Below, piece by piece: positions 46,611 to 58,616 of a DNA stretch of 64,000 nt. Made by a program: the position numbers and the translations under genes. Location of the stretch: positions 17,877,255 to 17,941,254 of the forward strand of contig NC_044301.2 of NCBI RefSeq assembly GCF_004027225.2, given 5' to 3'. The notes under the pieces were generated by a model. The model was not told the origin of the DNA. It searched no databases and saw nothing but the letters and a program-made list of their open reading frames with translations. Each line of letters opens with the position of its first letter. The stretch's first letter is position 1. The stretch comes from Strigops habroptila (lineage: Eukaryota; Chordata; Aves; Psittaciformes; Psittacidae).

Positions 46611-47388
46611 CCTGTATCCTCTCCCCTTGTGTCGTGGTTTGAGCCCAGCCGGTAACTCAGAACCACACAGCCGCTCGCTCACTCCCCCCCTTCTTCCTCC
46701 CCCCGCTCCCGGAGGGATGGGGAGGAGAATCGGAAGAATGTAACTCCCACGGGTTGAGATAAGAGCAGTCCCGCAACTAAGGTATAATACAAAACCACTA
46801 CTGCTACCACCAATGATAATAATGATTAGCGAAATAACAAGGGGAGAGGATACAATTGCTCACCATCCGCCGACCGATACCCAGCCCGACCCGAGCAGCG
46901 ATATGGGCCTTCCGGGTAACTCCCCCCGGTTTATATACTGGGCGTGACGTGCTGTGGTATGGAATACCCCTTTGGCCAGTTTGGGTCAGGTGTCCTGTCT
47001 CTGCTTCCTCCCGGCTTCCCCTCCTCCCTGGCAAAGCATGAGACTGAGAAAGTCCTTGGTCGGAGTAAACGTTACTTAGCAACAACGAAAAACATCGGTG
47101 TTATCAGCATTGTTCCCAGGCTGAAAGTTAAAAAACACAGCACTGCACCAGCTACTAAGAAGGAGAAAAATGACTGCTATAGCTGAACCCAGGACACCTT
47201 GTTATTTCCCTTATCATTATTATTATTGGTGGTAGTAGTAGTGGTTTTGTATGGTACCTTAGTTACTGGGCTGTTCTTATCTCAACCCGTGGGAGTTACA
47301 TTCTTTCCATTCTCCTCCCCATCCCTCCGGGGGGAGTGAGCAAGCAGCTGCGTGATTTTGAGTTACTGGCTGGGCTTAAACCACGACA
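46611..47388 (+). mobile_element. Outer truncated LTR, hosting a nested LTR
   Basis: The 3' part of an ERVL-like LTR in plus orientation (46611-46629 plus 47202-47388), ending TTAAACCACGACA. Its first half is missing. It occupies the place where RT should be. Confidence 0.85.
46625..47201 (-). mobile_element. Solo LTR nested in an LTR, TSD CCTTG
   Basis: LTR 46630-47196 in the minus sense, flanked by CCTTG at 46625-46629 and 47197-47201. It splits the outer LTR within its CCCCTTGTTATTTCCC motif. Confidence 0.95.
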
Positions 47389-47398
47389 ACATCTCAGG

Positions 47399-48300
47399 GG
47401 TCCCCTATAAAACATAACTGTTAAAAGGAGTCCAGCTACCTTGGAAGGTAGCAATAATGCACTGCAAGGCATATCAATTTGATAACGCTCCAGTGAATAT
47501 TGGTAATTTTGTTGCTGACAAAGCAGCCAAAGCAGCTGTGGGCGGGGACCTTTTATTAATATTACCTAGTTTTTTAGGAGCCAAGAAGAATGATGAAGGA
47601 TGGTGGGTTACTCCAAGCAGGCAAGTAATAATTCCCCAGCCTCCTAAAAATAGCTGAAGAAAATCACCAGGCAACTCATGGGGGAACAGAATCAATGACC
47701 GAGACTTTGAAGCTCCAAGTTCTGAGTATGCAAATGGCTGGAATTATAAAAGTGTTATAAAGAAGTGTGAACCTTGTTTACCATGCTAAGAGATCCCCAC
47801 CTGGAACAACAAAGGCAATTGTCCAGGAGACTATTGGCAAGTGGACTTTACAGAATTGCCACGGCATAACGTGCTCAGATATATATATTGGTACTAATAG
47901 GTACATTTTCTGGTTAGCCAGAGGCTTTCCCTTGTCGCACCAATATGGCTCATGAAGTAGTAAAACATTTATTGAATCAAATAATACCCCAATATGGTGT
48001 ACCAGCAGGCTTGTCCTCGGACAGAGGTCTGCATTTTGTTGCAGAAGTAGTTAGGAAGGTGGAAGAGTGTTTGGGAATTAAGTGGGATCTGCATACCCTG
48101 TATAGACCTCAGGCTAGTGGGAAAGTGGAACATATGAATCAGACACTCAAGTTACAGTTAAGTACCAATTGCTTTGTTAAGGATACAAATACAGCCAGGA
48201 AGGAATCATGTGAGTCCATATGAACTGAAGTATGGGCAGCCTTACCAACTGCCTTTCATTCCTGGTGATATGTCTTTGCAGGGAAAACAGGATCTCAGAC
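47399..48300 (+). pseudogene. RNase H end and integrase of class I provirus
   Basis: The RNase H end is seen at about 47430-47570 (VAIMHCKAYQ, NFVADKAAKAA). Integrase follows with WQVDFTELPR near 47840, SSDRGLHF near 48025 and SGKVEHMNQTLK near 48120, i.e. the two Asp and the Glu of the catalytic triad in broken frames. It continues to the [13 protein letters not shown]-terminal block near 48210. Frameshifts and stops separate the pieces. Confidence 0.82.
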
Positions 48301-48663
48301 AATACCTGCTGGCACTGGGTAAAACTCTTAGCTCTGGTAATATCTTGGTAGGACATTACCCAAACTGTAGCTGGACAACGCAACTCCAGATTAAGGGACC
48401 CCAAACTGTCTATTGGAATGCTCCAGAAGGCAAAGGGTGGTATTGGTTGTGTAATAACACTGCTAGAAATGCCCTTCCCCCAGGATGGACTGGAACATGT
48501 ACGCTGGGTGTTGTACTCCCGCATGCTATACAAGTGTTACAGATTGAGGTATCCAGCCTATCCCAGGTAACATTGCAGAACCGTATGGCACTTGGCACAA
48601 ACATACATAGACCAGAGCGACGAGAGTGGCAGAATATCCACAGATCTAGCAGAAATCAGGAAG
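48300..48663 (+). pseudogene. Envelope fragment of class I provirus
   Basis: After the integrase end, an open stretch encodes a Trp- and Cys-rich envelope surface-type sequence with [18 protein letters not shown]. It is joined in frame with the integrase end by a deletion, so most of the surface subunit is lost. It is cut by the LTR at 48669. Confidence 0.65.
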
Positions 48664-49398
48664 CAGACTGTCCTGGGTTCAGCACTAGCAGTCATTTTTC
48701 TCCTTCTTAGTAGCTGGTGCAGTGCTGTGTTTTCTACTTTAGCCTGAGAACAGTGCTGATAACACACCAATGTTTTTAGTTGTTGCTAAGAAATGTTTAC
48801 TCCGATCAAGGACTTTTTCATTCTCATGCTCTGCCAGTGAGGAGGGGCACGGGAAGCTGGGAGGAAGCAGAGACAGGACACCTGACCCAAAGTAGCCAAA
48901 GGGGTATTCCATACCACAGCACATCATGCCCAGGATAGAAACTGGGGGGAATTACCCGGAAGGCCCAGATCGCTGCTCGGGTCGGGCTGGGTATTGGTTG
49001 GCGGGTGCTGAGCAATTGTATTGTGCATCACTTGTGTTTATTGTTTGCTTTTCCTTTTCCCCTTTGTCGTGGTTTAAGCCCAGCCGGTAACTCAGAACCA
49101 CGCAGCTGCTCGCTCACTCTGGTGAGTTACCGGCTGGGCTTAAACCACGACACCCTTTTAGTTTTATATTTTCTCCCCTCGTTATTTCCCTTATCATTAT
49201 TACTATTGGTGGTAGTAGTAGTGGTTTTGTATTATACCTTAGTTACTGGACTGTTCTTATCTTAACCTGTGGGATTTACATTCTTTCCATTCTCCTCCCT
49301 ATCCCTCCAGGAGCTGGGGGTGGAAGAATGGGAGGAGTGATCGAGTGGCTGCATGGTTCTGAGTGAGTTACCAGCTGGGCTTAAACCACTACACAGAC
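48664..49398 (+). mobile_element. Solo LTR (ERVL-like) in env, TSD CAGAC
   Basis: LTR 48669-49393, TGTCCTGGGTTCAGC to TTAAACCACTACA, with CAGAC at 48664-48668 and 49394-49398. It carries an 88-bp foldback insert (49065-49152). Confidence 0.95.
49060..49157. mobile_element. 88-bp foldback element of two LTR U5 ends, TSD CCCTT
   Basis: The insert 49065-49152 begins TGTCGTGGTTTAAGCCCAGC and ends in its reverse complement, with about 30-bp terminal inverted repeats. Both ends correspond to the 3' (U5) end of the LTR family. It is flanked by CCCTT at 49060-49064 and 49153-49157. Confidence 0.92.
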
Positions 49399-49576
49399 AA
49401 AGATCTTACATCAGGCCATTAGAGATGACGCTTCCTGGGGATTTGAAGAATTATGGCATGGACTTACTTCTTGGCTACCAAATTGGATATGTTTAAAAAA
49501 CTTGTTTGTGATCATTATAGTAATAATTTGTGTCTGTATCCTAGCATGTATCATGATTCAATTTTGTAGTTGCTGA
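49399..49576 (+). pseudogene. Envelope transmembrane subunit end
   Basis: Open frame after the LTR with WHGLTSWLPNWICLKNL followed by a hydrophobic membrane span (IIVIICVCILACIMI) and a Cys-containing tail ending in a stop. This is the layout of gammaretroviral TM proteins. Confidence 0.8.
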
Positions 49577-49620
49577 TCATGATGGTGAATTAGAATCAAA
49601 TATGGGTAAAGGGCATAGAA

Positions 49621-49669
49621 TGAGACTTACAGGATATATGTATATCCTGTAAGTCTCAAAGGGGGGAAA
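49621..49669 (+). other. Perfect hairpin followed by the polypurine tract
   Basis: 49621-49638 and 49641-49658 are perfect inverted repeats (18-bp arms, 2-bp loop). The polypurine tract AAAGGGGGGAAA runs from 49658 to 49669 and abuts the 3' LTR. Confidence 0.93.
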
Positions 49670-50300
49670 TGTAGGCTTAAATCATAGGTTTAAACTAGCA
49701 GTAGTGTGTATGGCTTTAAACTAACATAGTAAAATACAGCAAACTGTTCTAACTTGCTAACACATAGAGAGAAAGGAATGTTCGGCTGATGGGGGAAGGA
49801 ACATCATGGGACTGATAACAAGTGAGGAGATGATAGTAAATAAGACCAAGTATACCAGCCTTCAGGATAGCAGGGTGGCACCCAACATGGAGCTAGACTG
49901 GAACAGAACAGAAGCAAGGACATACCACTGCTAACTCAGCACTAGGACCTTGTGAGCGTGTGCAAGCACTGAGGTCATTCAGTAAACACAGTGAGGAAGA
50001 CACCCACCAGAGACCCCCACCAGAGACCCCCACTCAGCAGGAAAGCGCATGTGTAATTAGGATGCAGATATTATAATTAGTTCCTGGAAATCTCATGAAT
50101 ATGCAAATCATTTCCAGGAAAAGCTGCAAAGATGCATGAGTATGCTAAATATATATGTAGCCACTGCCGGCAAAGTAACAGGTGCGCTTACCTTTGCGAA
50201 GCTATTCATGCATGCACCCAGCGCTGCAACAAGGAATGCTTCTTTCTAAAACTCCACATCGAGTCTTAGAGAGTTTTGCCAACCAACTTTTGTGGTAACA
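49670..50300 (+). mobile_element. 3' LTR of class I provirus (631 bp)
   Basis: TGTAGGC to GTAACA. It differs from the 5' LTR at roughly 5-6% of positions by hand count plus a few small indels. The AATAAA of the 5' LTR reads AACAAG here (50229-50234), so this copy has lost its polyadenylation signal. Confidence 0.93.
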
Positions 50301-50511
50301 GTACAGAAGACGTGAGGTCTGATACTGCAGTGGTTATAAGCATCCTACAACAGCCTTTTCTCACTGATAAAGAGTAGTGAATATTGGAGGTGCAAGATTC
50401 TGCTGGATTAGGCTTTAAGCATAAGTACATTATGCAACACATTGTAAGGTGACATCTCAAAATAAAATACTGTGGGTTAATGTAATGCAGAATTAACACA
50501 TACAGTTTACA

Positions 50512-50999
50512 TCCCCAACGTAAGAAGGACATGGACCTGTTGGACCGAGTCCAGAGGAGGGCCATGAAGATCATCAGAGGGCTGGAGCACCTCTCTCCTA
50601 TGAAGACAGGCTGAGAGAGTTGGGCTTGTTCAGCCTGGAGAAGGCTCCAGGAAGACCTAATAGCAGCCTTCCAATACCTAAAGAGGGTCTACAAGAATGC
50701 TGGAGAGGAGCTTTTTAGAAGAGCAAGTAGTGATAGGACATGGGGGAATGGCTTTAAACTGAAAGAGGGTAGATTTAGATCAGATATTAGGAAAAAATTC
50801 TTTACTGTGAGGGTGCTGAGGCGCTGGCACAGGTTGCCCAGAGAAGTTGTGACTGTCCCATCCTGGCAGTGTTCAAGGCCAGGCTGGATGAGGCTTTGAG
50901 CAACCTGGTCTAGTGGAAGGTGTCCCTGCCCATGGCAGGGGGGTCAAAACTAGATGATCTTTAACGTGCCTTCCAACACAAATAATTCTATGATTCTAT
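50512..50999 (+). mobile_element. CR1 3'-end fragment
   Basis: Starts with the KKDMDLLDRVQRRAMKIIRG text and ends TTCTATGATTCTATGAT at 50983-50999. 5'-truncated. Confidence 0.92.
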
Positions 51000-51855
51000 G
51001 ATAATTTATTCTGAAATGTTCATTTTAGTCTCTTTTGAGATATGACTCATGTCTCTCATAGAGACCTCACCTGATCTACCAGAATATATAACAAGTTATT
51101 GTATAGCAAAAAAAAAAAAATCTACTTACTTTAAGATAAAATCTAGTTCAGGTAAAATAATTTTGTTCAAGTTTTTACAGTTACACAGTTGTCCTTTTTT
51201 TTGTGGAGCACAAAGAAAGTGTAAATTTTTGCATCATAACTATCTATGCATATTATGTGACCACAGAAATGTTAATCATTACTTCAGAAAATCAACCATC
51301 AGTTCTATTCATGCAGAAACACAGGCTGCGGAAGCTTGTTCAGCAGAAACCATAGTACTGTGATTTTCACAGCCACATGATTAATTATTCTGTTAGAAAG
51401 ACTCACAAATACTAAAACTGAGTTACTTTTTGCATAAATAATACCAATTCTTCCCTGATGTAGTTTAGTTAGTCTGTAATCCACAAACAATTGATATAGC
51501 AATATGACTGTATCATGTCTATCTGTAATGCTCATGTTTTCAAAACAAGCAATGTTTAAAGGATTATGGGATGCTAATTAAATATGGTAAACATACTGTA
51601 CAAATATAATTGCATTAGCAATTTTATTCCAAGCTGTCAATTAGGCATTCCTCCAAAATATTACCAGTGAAGACAAATTATACTATCAAATATGGCTTCC
51701 AGAACAAGCACCCTCTAACAAGAATCAAACCTATTTGCAAAAGATAAAAACAACAAATAAAACCAACACCCACTCTTTTAAAATTTCATTTGAAACAAAA
51801 TTTCTAAATAGCTTCTGTATATAGTACATCAATTGCATTTATTTTTTTAATGTAC
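51000..51855 (-). other. APC: APC 3' UTR (presumed)
   Basis: AT-rich sequence following the natural APC stop codon on the minus strand. Its far end is bounded by the CR1 at 50512-50999. No coding content. Confidence 0.55.
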
Positions 51856-54800
51856 TTAAACAGAAGTCACCAGGTAAGAGCCAGAATAATGTTTAGGAAT
51901 CTGAGTTCTGCTGCAGTCTGGATTTTCAGTCTTTGAGTCACGTTTCTTTGTGATGTTATTTATTGACATTGGTATTTGTGATGGCCGAGCAGAACTGCTG
52001 TCCGCACTACTCTTCCTGGGACTTGGACTGTAGCTGAAAGGAGTCACTCTTGCTGCAACAGTACCAGTAGGGCAGTTATGTTTCCTCGAGCTACTGGAAC
52101 TGAATGGTGTACACTCACTAACATTACTTTCATTATTTTCTGGTGCAGGAACAGGATTATTCTGTACAGGTTTTGCTTCTTTTCTTGTCTGGACTCTTTA
52201 TCTGAAAGAAAGCTTTTGGATAATTTTCTAAACCAATGGTACAAACAGGAACGTTTCTGTTCCCTGGATTTTGTTTTTCATTAATCTCTTTAGAATCTTT
52301 ATCATTCACAATCCCTTTCTCTGAAACACTGTCAAAGGCAGGGGGAGCATTTCCAGTTGGGGATCTTCCAGACTGAGGTTTATTAATAGGGCAGTCTTCT
52401 ATCCTCACCCACACACCCTCTGTCTTACAGACAGATGGTGCCATCTGATAAATTAGAGTTTTGGAATCAGAATAATTTGTTGCACCTGAGGAAGAATACT
52501 GAGGATCATTCATTATTTGAGGAATTTCATTTTCTTTTATTTTTCTCCAAGTACCTTTCACTGGTGCTTGAGTTTCCTTACTTTGTTTGTGTCTGGAAAC
52601 AGAACTTCCATGTTGCTTTTCATCTTCACTTTTTTTTTTCCCCACTGGATTCTGAAGATGCTGACAGAATTGAGGAAGAACTTCCAGTTCTTCGCCAAGT
52701 GCTTACACGAGGAAGCGATGAGGAATGCTTACTATGTTCACGCTTCCATGTTCCTGATCTATGAATTGGCAATCTAGATGGACTCTCAGAATGAGAACGA
52801 GCTATGTCATAATGTTTTGCTGGTCTCCCATCATATTCTATGGGACTCAGATTAGGGGGTAAATTTTGCCAACCACTAGTCTGGGCAGTTAAATGAGTGG
52901 ATAAAGACATATCGGGAAGAGATGGACTTAAAACTGGAGTCTGTATTTGGAACCTAGTGGGAGAGCCTGACCTGTAAGGAGACAGAGATTCAAATGAAGC
53001 AGACTCTTCTAATTTCTGTCATAAAGTTGGACTCAAAGATTCTTTAATAAAAGTTGACTGACAAACCAGAACAGGTCTTTCAGATCTGTCAGATTCACTT
53101 CTGCTAGATTTTGTGGATGACATTCTGGATAGTTCAGCCTTTTTGTTTGATCCACCACTACTGAGAATTTGGTTTAATCCTTTTGAAGCAGACCCAGTTC
53201 TGGGAATGCCACTGGTACTCTTAGGTAAGGCAATTTGCTTTGTAACATTTTCCTGGCTTATCTGCCTGCCTGGTGCTATATATAACATTCTTCCTGAACT
53301 TGAAGATTTAGTTGAAGCTGTACTAGGAGATGATGTCCTTGGCAACTGAGACAGTTTGTTGGGAGGACTTATACCATTTCTTCTTGGGGAAATTGAGTTT
53401 CAGCCTGGAGATTGCAGAGGTCTGCTTAATGGCTGCTGTCAAGGTCTAGAAGGAGTGGAGTCTCTAGATCCTGATCTAGAAAGTCCTTTACTTGATCCAC
53501 TCTGTTGAGATGGTTGTCTAGTTACAGGAGCTGACTCAGGGTTCACTGATGACTTGACTCCTCTTGGAGAACTAACAGAACTTCGACCTTCACTGGTATT
53601 CCTGGAGTTTGTATTTTTTAGTGGGGGACCTTTTTTGGAAACAGGACTAGTACTTGAGGAACTATTTTGAACTCCCAGAATATGAATCATTGTCCTACCA
53701 CATGATATTGAAGTCATACTTGTTTGCTGTAGTTGATTTAACTGGCTTGAAACTTCTGAATTGGAGCAATCTTTTCTTGCAATTATACTTTTTTTTACCC
53801 CCTCCTTTGATTCCCTTATTTTCAGATTCTACTTTTTTAGACCCCAATGTACTCTTCCCCCCTGGCTTAAGAATTCTTGGACCTTTATTACTAGTAAAAG
53901 GCTTTTCTTCTTGGTCTGAAGTAAGATGAAATGGTGACCCTAGAGAAATACCAGATTTTAATGAAAGGATAGAGTCAGAGTCTGATGAAGTTTGTCTAGC
54001 CGGTGATGCAGCAGCTGCAGCTTGATGCAAGCTACTTACTATAGAATTTGCACCTTCTTGTATAGCTTTCCAATCAAAATTCTCTGAATCAGGTGATAAA
54101 TCATGTTCTGAATCCAGCCTTTCTATCTCTCTCAAATCCAGTGTTAAATCTTCTGCCAATATATCACCCATATTTCTGGAATTATTTTTTTCACTTTCAC
54201 TCTTTACTGATGAGGGCTTTTTCTTTTTAGGCATAGCAGAACTAATGCATTCCTGCAACAGATCATCTTCTGAGTCAATACTGAGAGAACTCAGAGAGCT
54301 GTTTCTAGAGAAACATACAGGAGTATCTTCAACATGAAATGATTTAGGTGCATAACCAGAAATCTGTGGTCTATCTGATATCTGTGAATAAGGAGCCTCA
54401 GTTTGTTTTGCAGGTTCACTTACTTTGTTGTTGTTTTCTTGATCAATATTGCTAAAGGAACTAGGAGATGAATTGCGAGAAAAACATACAGGTGTGTTTT
54501 CAATAGCAAAATTCTGCGTTTTCTCATCTGCACCTGCTCCTCTGTCTGAAATATCTTTAGCTGACTGAGAGAAAGGTTGGCTTCTGCCTGTTGGGTATTT
54601 CTGACAAACTTGTGTCCTATTACTTGGTTGATGATTTGAAGACTGTTCTGTATTACTGCAGTCTTCAGTTTCATTGTTTCGCAATTCTGCCTTCTCCCTT
54701 GAAAGGTCAACATCATCATCAAAATCTAAAGAACTTAGGGAAAACCAATAAGGAGTTCCCTTAATAGGCATGTAATGATGAGGGGAATCAAATGCAAAGC

Positions 54801-57800
54801 TTCCTTTTACATGCTCTTCATTATTTGGAAGTTTGTCATTAAAATATCTTGAATAATTTTTAAGATTCTGTTTCTTTGTGTCTCTGTTCTCTGAATAGCT
54901 TCTTTCATTATTAATATAGCATTTAGGCTCTGTGTTTTTTCTTACATGTGCTCTATATTCATTATTTTGGGGAATGGGCTTTACTGGTGATGTTGGCTTC
55001 CTTTTATCATGTTCTGACTGATTTTTGTTACTTACAGATAAAGATGCTTGTTGAATTTGATCCATTATCTTCTTCACTCTGAAAGGTTTGTGACTTTTTC
55101 CTTTTGGCATAGCTGAGTTAATACATTCAGCCAGAATATCACCCTTTTCTGTTTTGTCATCATGCAGTCCTGGGGCAGTCCTAGTTGAGCTTTTTGCTCT
55201 CCTAGAGTCATCTGTACTTATACCTTCTGTAGGAACGGTGTCTCTCTTTTCAAACTCCCCTGACTCTGCCCTTGTACCCACATTCTCTACATTGGCCAAC
55301 TCATTTGGTAGTGATTCTATTGTGAGGTCACTCAAAGATGTAGCTGTTGAAAAATTTATTGGTGTATCCTCAACAAAACATACCCGTGGCATATCATCTC
55401 CAGGTGTAAAACTCACATGCTTTTGGGATTGCAATCCAGTTTGAGAAGGCAGAAGTTTGTAAACTGGCAGTTGGCTTGTCTTTCTGGTTACAGGAGGAGG
55501 TATTTTTGAAGCAGATGCTTGAGAAGGCTTTTTAGCTTTATGTGAAGATTTTGTTGGCATTGCAGAAATAATACATTCTTCCAATATTTCAATATCATCA
55601 TCGGAATAACCCATAATGTCTTTTTCTGCTTCAGTAGGCTTCTCTGCCTGCTGTTCAGGTTCTGCTTCATTTCCATGCACAGGAGGCATAATTCTTAACT
55701 CTACATCTTTCTGTATAAACAGTTCAGCAAGACTCAGACCACTTAGGCTAGAAGAGCAAGAAAATTCATCCGGTGTACTTTCTGTGGCAAAATGTAACAA
55801 CGTATCAGCATCTGGCAGTACCTGAACTCTTTGAACAGCTTCATTTACAGCTACCTGTCTAGGACCAGACTCTCTCTTTTCTGCATTAGGTACTTTGCCT
55901 TTAGCTACTTCCCTCTTTACTCAAGCTCCTTGAGCAGGAGGGGGTTTTTTGCTTCTGCTTGGAGGCATTGTTTGTCCAGGGCTGTCTGGAAGATCACTGG
56001 GACTTATAATACCACTTATCATTCCACTGCAAGGCTCACTTTGAACTGAACTAGCAATTGAATGGCTTTCGAAACTATCCAGGGAACTTACAGAAGTACA
56101 TCTGCTAAACATGAGTGGAGTCTCCTGCACATAATGTTCTGGTGGACTTTTAGGAGTGTGCACACCACTCTTTGAGGGAGATTTGGCACCTGAAGAAAAT
56201 TCAACAGCTTTATGTTTAGAAGAGTCAGAAGGAGATAAACTAGGAGTCTGAAATTGACTAGATTTTGTTCTAATGTGCTTAGATATTGATGCAACTTTAC
56301 GTACTACGCTTTTTGTAGACAAAATCCCATTGTTTTTCTTTAGTTCTGCTATCCGTAATGTGTTACTAGCATCTGTCACATGTATGGATTGATTGTGTCC
56401 TCTTTCATCTTCAGCTGATGACAAAGACGACAAAGAGCTACACCTTGAAAAACATATTGGCATATCTTCCACACAGTAAGTTTGTATATTTTCCTGATTA
56501 ATAGAGGGAGTCTTACAAGAGGTAGTCTTCTGAGCATGACTGCTTCTACTCTGTGCAGAACTTCGGTAAACATGACTCTGTCTCTGAACTACCTGAAGGG
56601 GTTGCTATGTTCCCATAGCTTGAGGAAATATGATCAGTTTTAGTGCTTTGCACTGATGAACTGTTTGAAAAAGTAAAAGATGGCTTCTGGGAAGAGGGAT
56701 GAACTTCTGTTGAATATTTTAGACTATAATCAATAGGCTGATCAACATGATATTCCTCTTCATTGTACTTTATGCTATAATTGGTTGGTCTGTCTTCTTC
56801 TTTGTGTTGTTCCTCCTCTGAGTAGTGTTCACTATAGTTGGTTGGCTTATCATGGTCATAATCAACCTGACACAAGGATGGGTTTACTTTCTGATTCATT
56901 CCAAGAGTTGAGCCTACTCTGCTCTGCTCTGCACCAGTGGATTCTCTTGATCTAAAAGAAACACGCTCTTGCTGTCCAAAAGGTGACTGGTATTTAATGC
57001 ACTTATCTCCACTTTCAGTGTATATGGAATAAGTTGCATTTTGGCTCCCTAACTGCCTTTGTTCATATTGGTTTATTTCATCATCTATTAGATGCTTAGG
57101 CCTTGCCCATCTTTCGTTTTGAGAGGGACTTTGCCTTTCAGAGTTTAACTGTTCATCTGAATATTTAAGACTGTAATTAATAGGAGTGTCTAGCTCTTCA
57201 TCATTGTCATCCATATAATTTGCACTATGTATTTTATGTGCCAAGTCAGCTGGGTATTGACCATAACTACTAAACTTACTTTCATTATCTTCTGAGTAAG
57301 ATTCAATGGAAGGTTTTGTTTGGCCTCTTTTGCCATAGCCATCACTGCTGCTGACACTATTTAAACTATCATTTGAAGCTCTCCTGTATTCAATTTTCGT
57401 ATAAGGCATAGAATCATAGAATCATAGAATAGTAAGGGTTGGAAAGGACCTGAAGATCATCTAGTTCCAACCCCCCTGCCATGGGCAGGGACACCTTGCC
57501 CTAAACCACGTGGTCCAAGGCTCTGTCCACACTGGCCTTGAACACCGCCAGGGATGGAGCATCCACAACCTCCCTGGGCAACCCATTTCAGTGCTTCACC
57601 ACCCTCACTGTAAAGAACTTCTTCCTTATATCTAATCTAAACTTCCCCTGTTTAAGTTTGAAGCCATTACCCCTTGTCCTACCACTACAGTCCCTAAGGA
57701 AGAGTCCCTCCCCAGCATCCTTGGATGCTGGGAAATAGGACATGTCCTGTTTGAATTCTCGGATTTAGGAAAGTATGTATTTGAGTGAGTATGGACAGCA

Positions 57801-58616
57801 GCCGTTCTTGGGACATTTCTGTCTTCTGTCAAACACTGCATTTCAGAAGTGGAACAAGAACTTCTGTCTTCTTGTGGAATATGCATGCTTGTTATTTCTT
57901 CCATAACTTTGGCAATCTGAGCTGCAGCAGTAACCTGTACTCCTATTTTCTTAGAGTTGCCAGTATTCTCTGTAACTGGATGATAGCTATTTAAACTTAC
58001 TGCTCCACTCCTATTGAGACTTCTGTCTTTCTCAGATTGAGAGTTTTCTATGTTTCCTCTACTAGAGGAAGAGGAGCCAGCCAATACTGTAGCATTTAAA
58101 TATGGTGAAAGTACAGCCCTATAACCAGTATTAAAACTCTCTGATCTGCCAATCCCATCATCACATTGACTGGAATCCAAAACATACTCATATCTATTTT
58201 GCTTATGTCTCTGCTTATTATGGTGAGATGCTTTTGGACTTAAATTATCTATGTTGTCAGAAGTCTCTGATAAATGCTGAGCATCTAATTCTGCTTCCAG
58301 TGCCTTTTGTTTTCTAACATGAAGAAATGGTAATCTTGATCTTGGAGACATAATGTTGGTGTCATATTTTACTGGCCTATTTGCCATCAGGTTTCTTAGA
58401 GCTGCAGCGCTGCCCATTGCTATCATTTTGTGTTTTGAGTAAATGAGATTTTTGAGCATGCTCACTGCTCCCATGTCCCACAGCACCTCCTGATCTTTTG
58501 CATTTCATGCAGAAAGATTCCACAGGGTCCCACATGCATTACTGACTATTGTCAAACTGTGTGACTTCAAATGCTGTAACAAGGTTTGTAAGCAGCTGTT
58601 CTCTCGCAAGATTTGC
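51856..58616 (-). pseudogene. APC: APC large last exon (human exon 15 equivalent)
   Basis: The acceptor CAACACCAG lies before 58616 and the frame continues from the previous exon (HR-QILREN). About 6.4 kb of coding sequence plus the CR1. The longest undamaged stretch is about 700 codons (55800-53695), containing the 20-residue beta-catenin-binding repeats. The natural TAA is at 51856-51858. Confidence 0.93.
57410..57733 (-). mobile_element. CR1 3' fragment inserted in the APC coding exon
   Basis: Tail ATAGAATCATAGAATCATAG at 57410-57430 and about 300 bp of CR1 3' region, in sense to APC. It separates the codons for ...NSNRTC and MPYTKIEY, which are adjacent in other APC genes. The 5' junction has a 10-bp hairpin (57711-57720 against 57723-57732). 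Confidence 0.95.

Larger units (their letters stand above)
39728..50300 (+). mobile_element. Class I (gammaretrovirus-like) provirus, heavily interrupted
   Basis: LTRs of the same family bound the region (39728-40345 and 49670-50300). Between them lie primer binding site, leader, gag, protease, an RNase H end, integrase, envelope pieces and a polypurine tract, all on the plus strand. Insertions: an antisense CR1 (40495-43458 and 44020-44430) itself split by a solo LTR (43459-44019), a CR1 tail (45905-45981), a nest of two LTRs (46611-47388) where RT should be, and another LTR (48669-49393) in env. The short flanks of the two LTRs do not match, so a simple single integration is not proved. Confidence 0.85.

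Noticed and set aside
51856-58616. APC as a processed retrocopy
   Set aside because: The 521-bp intron before the last exon and the 215-bp exon with splice sites are retained.
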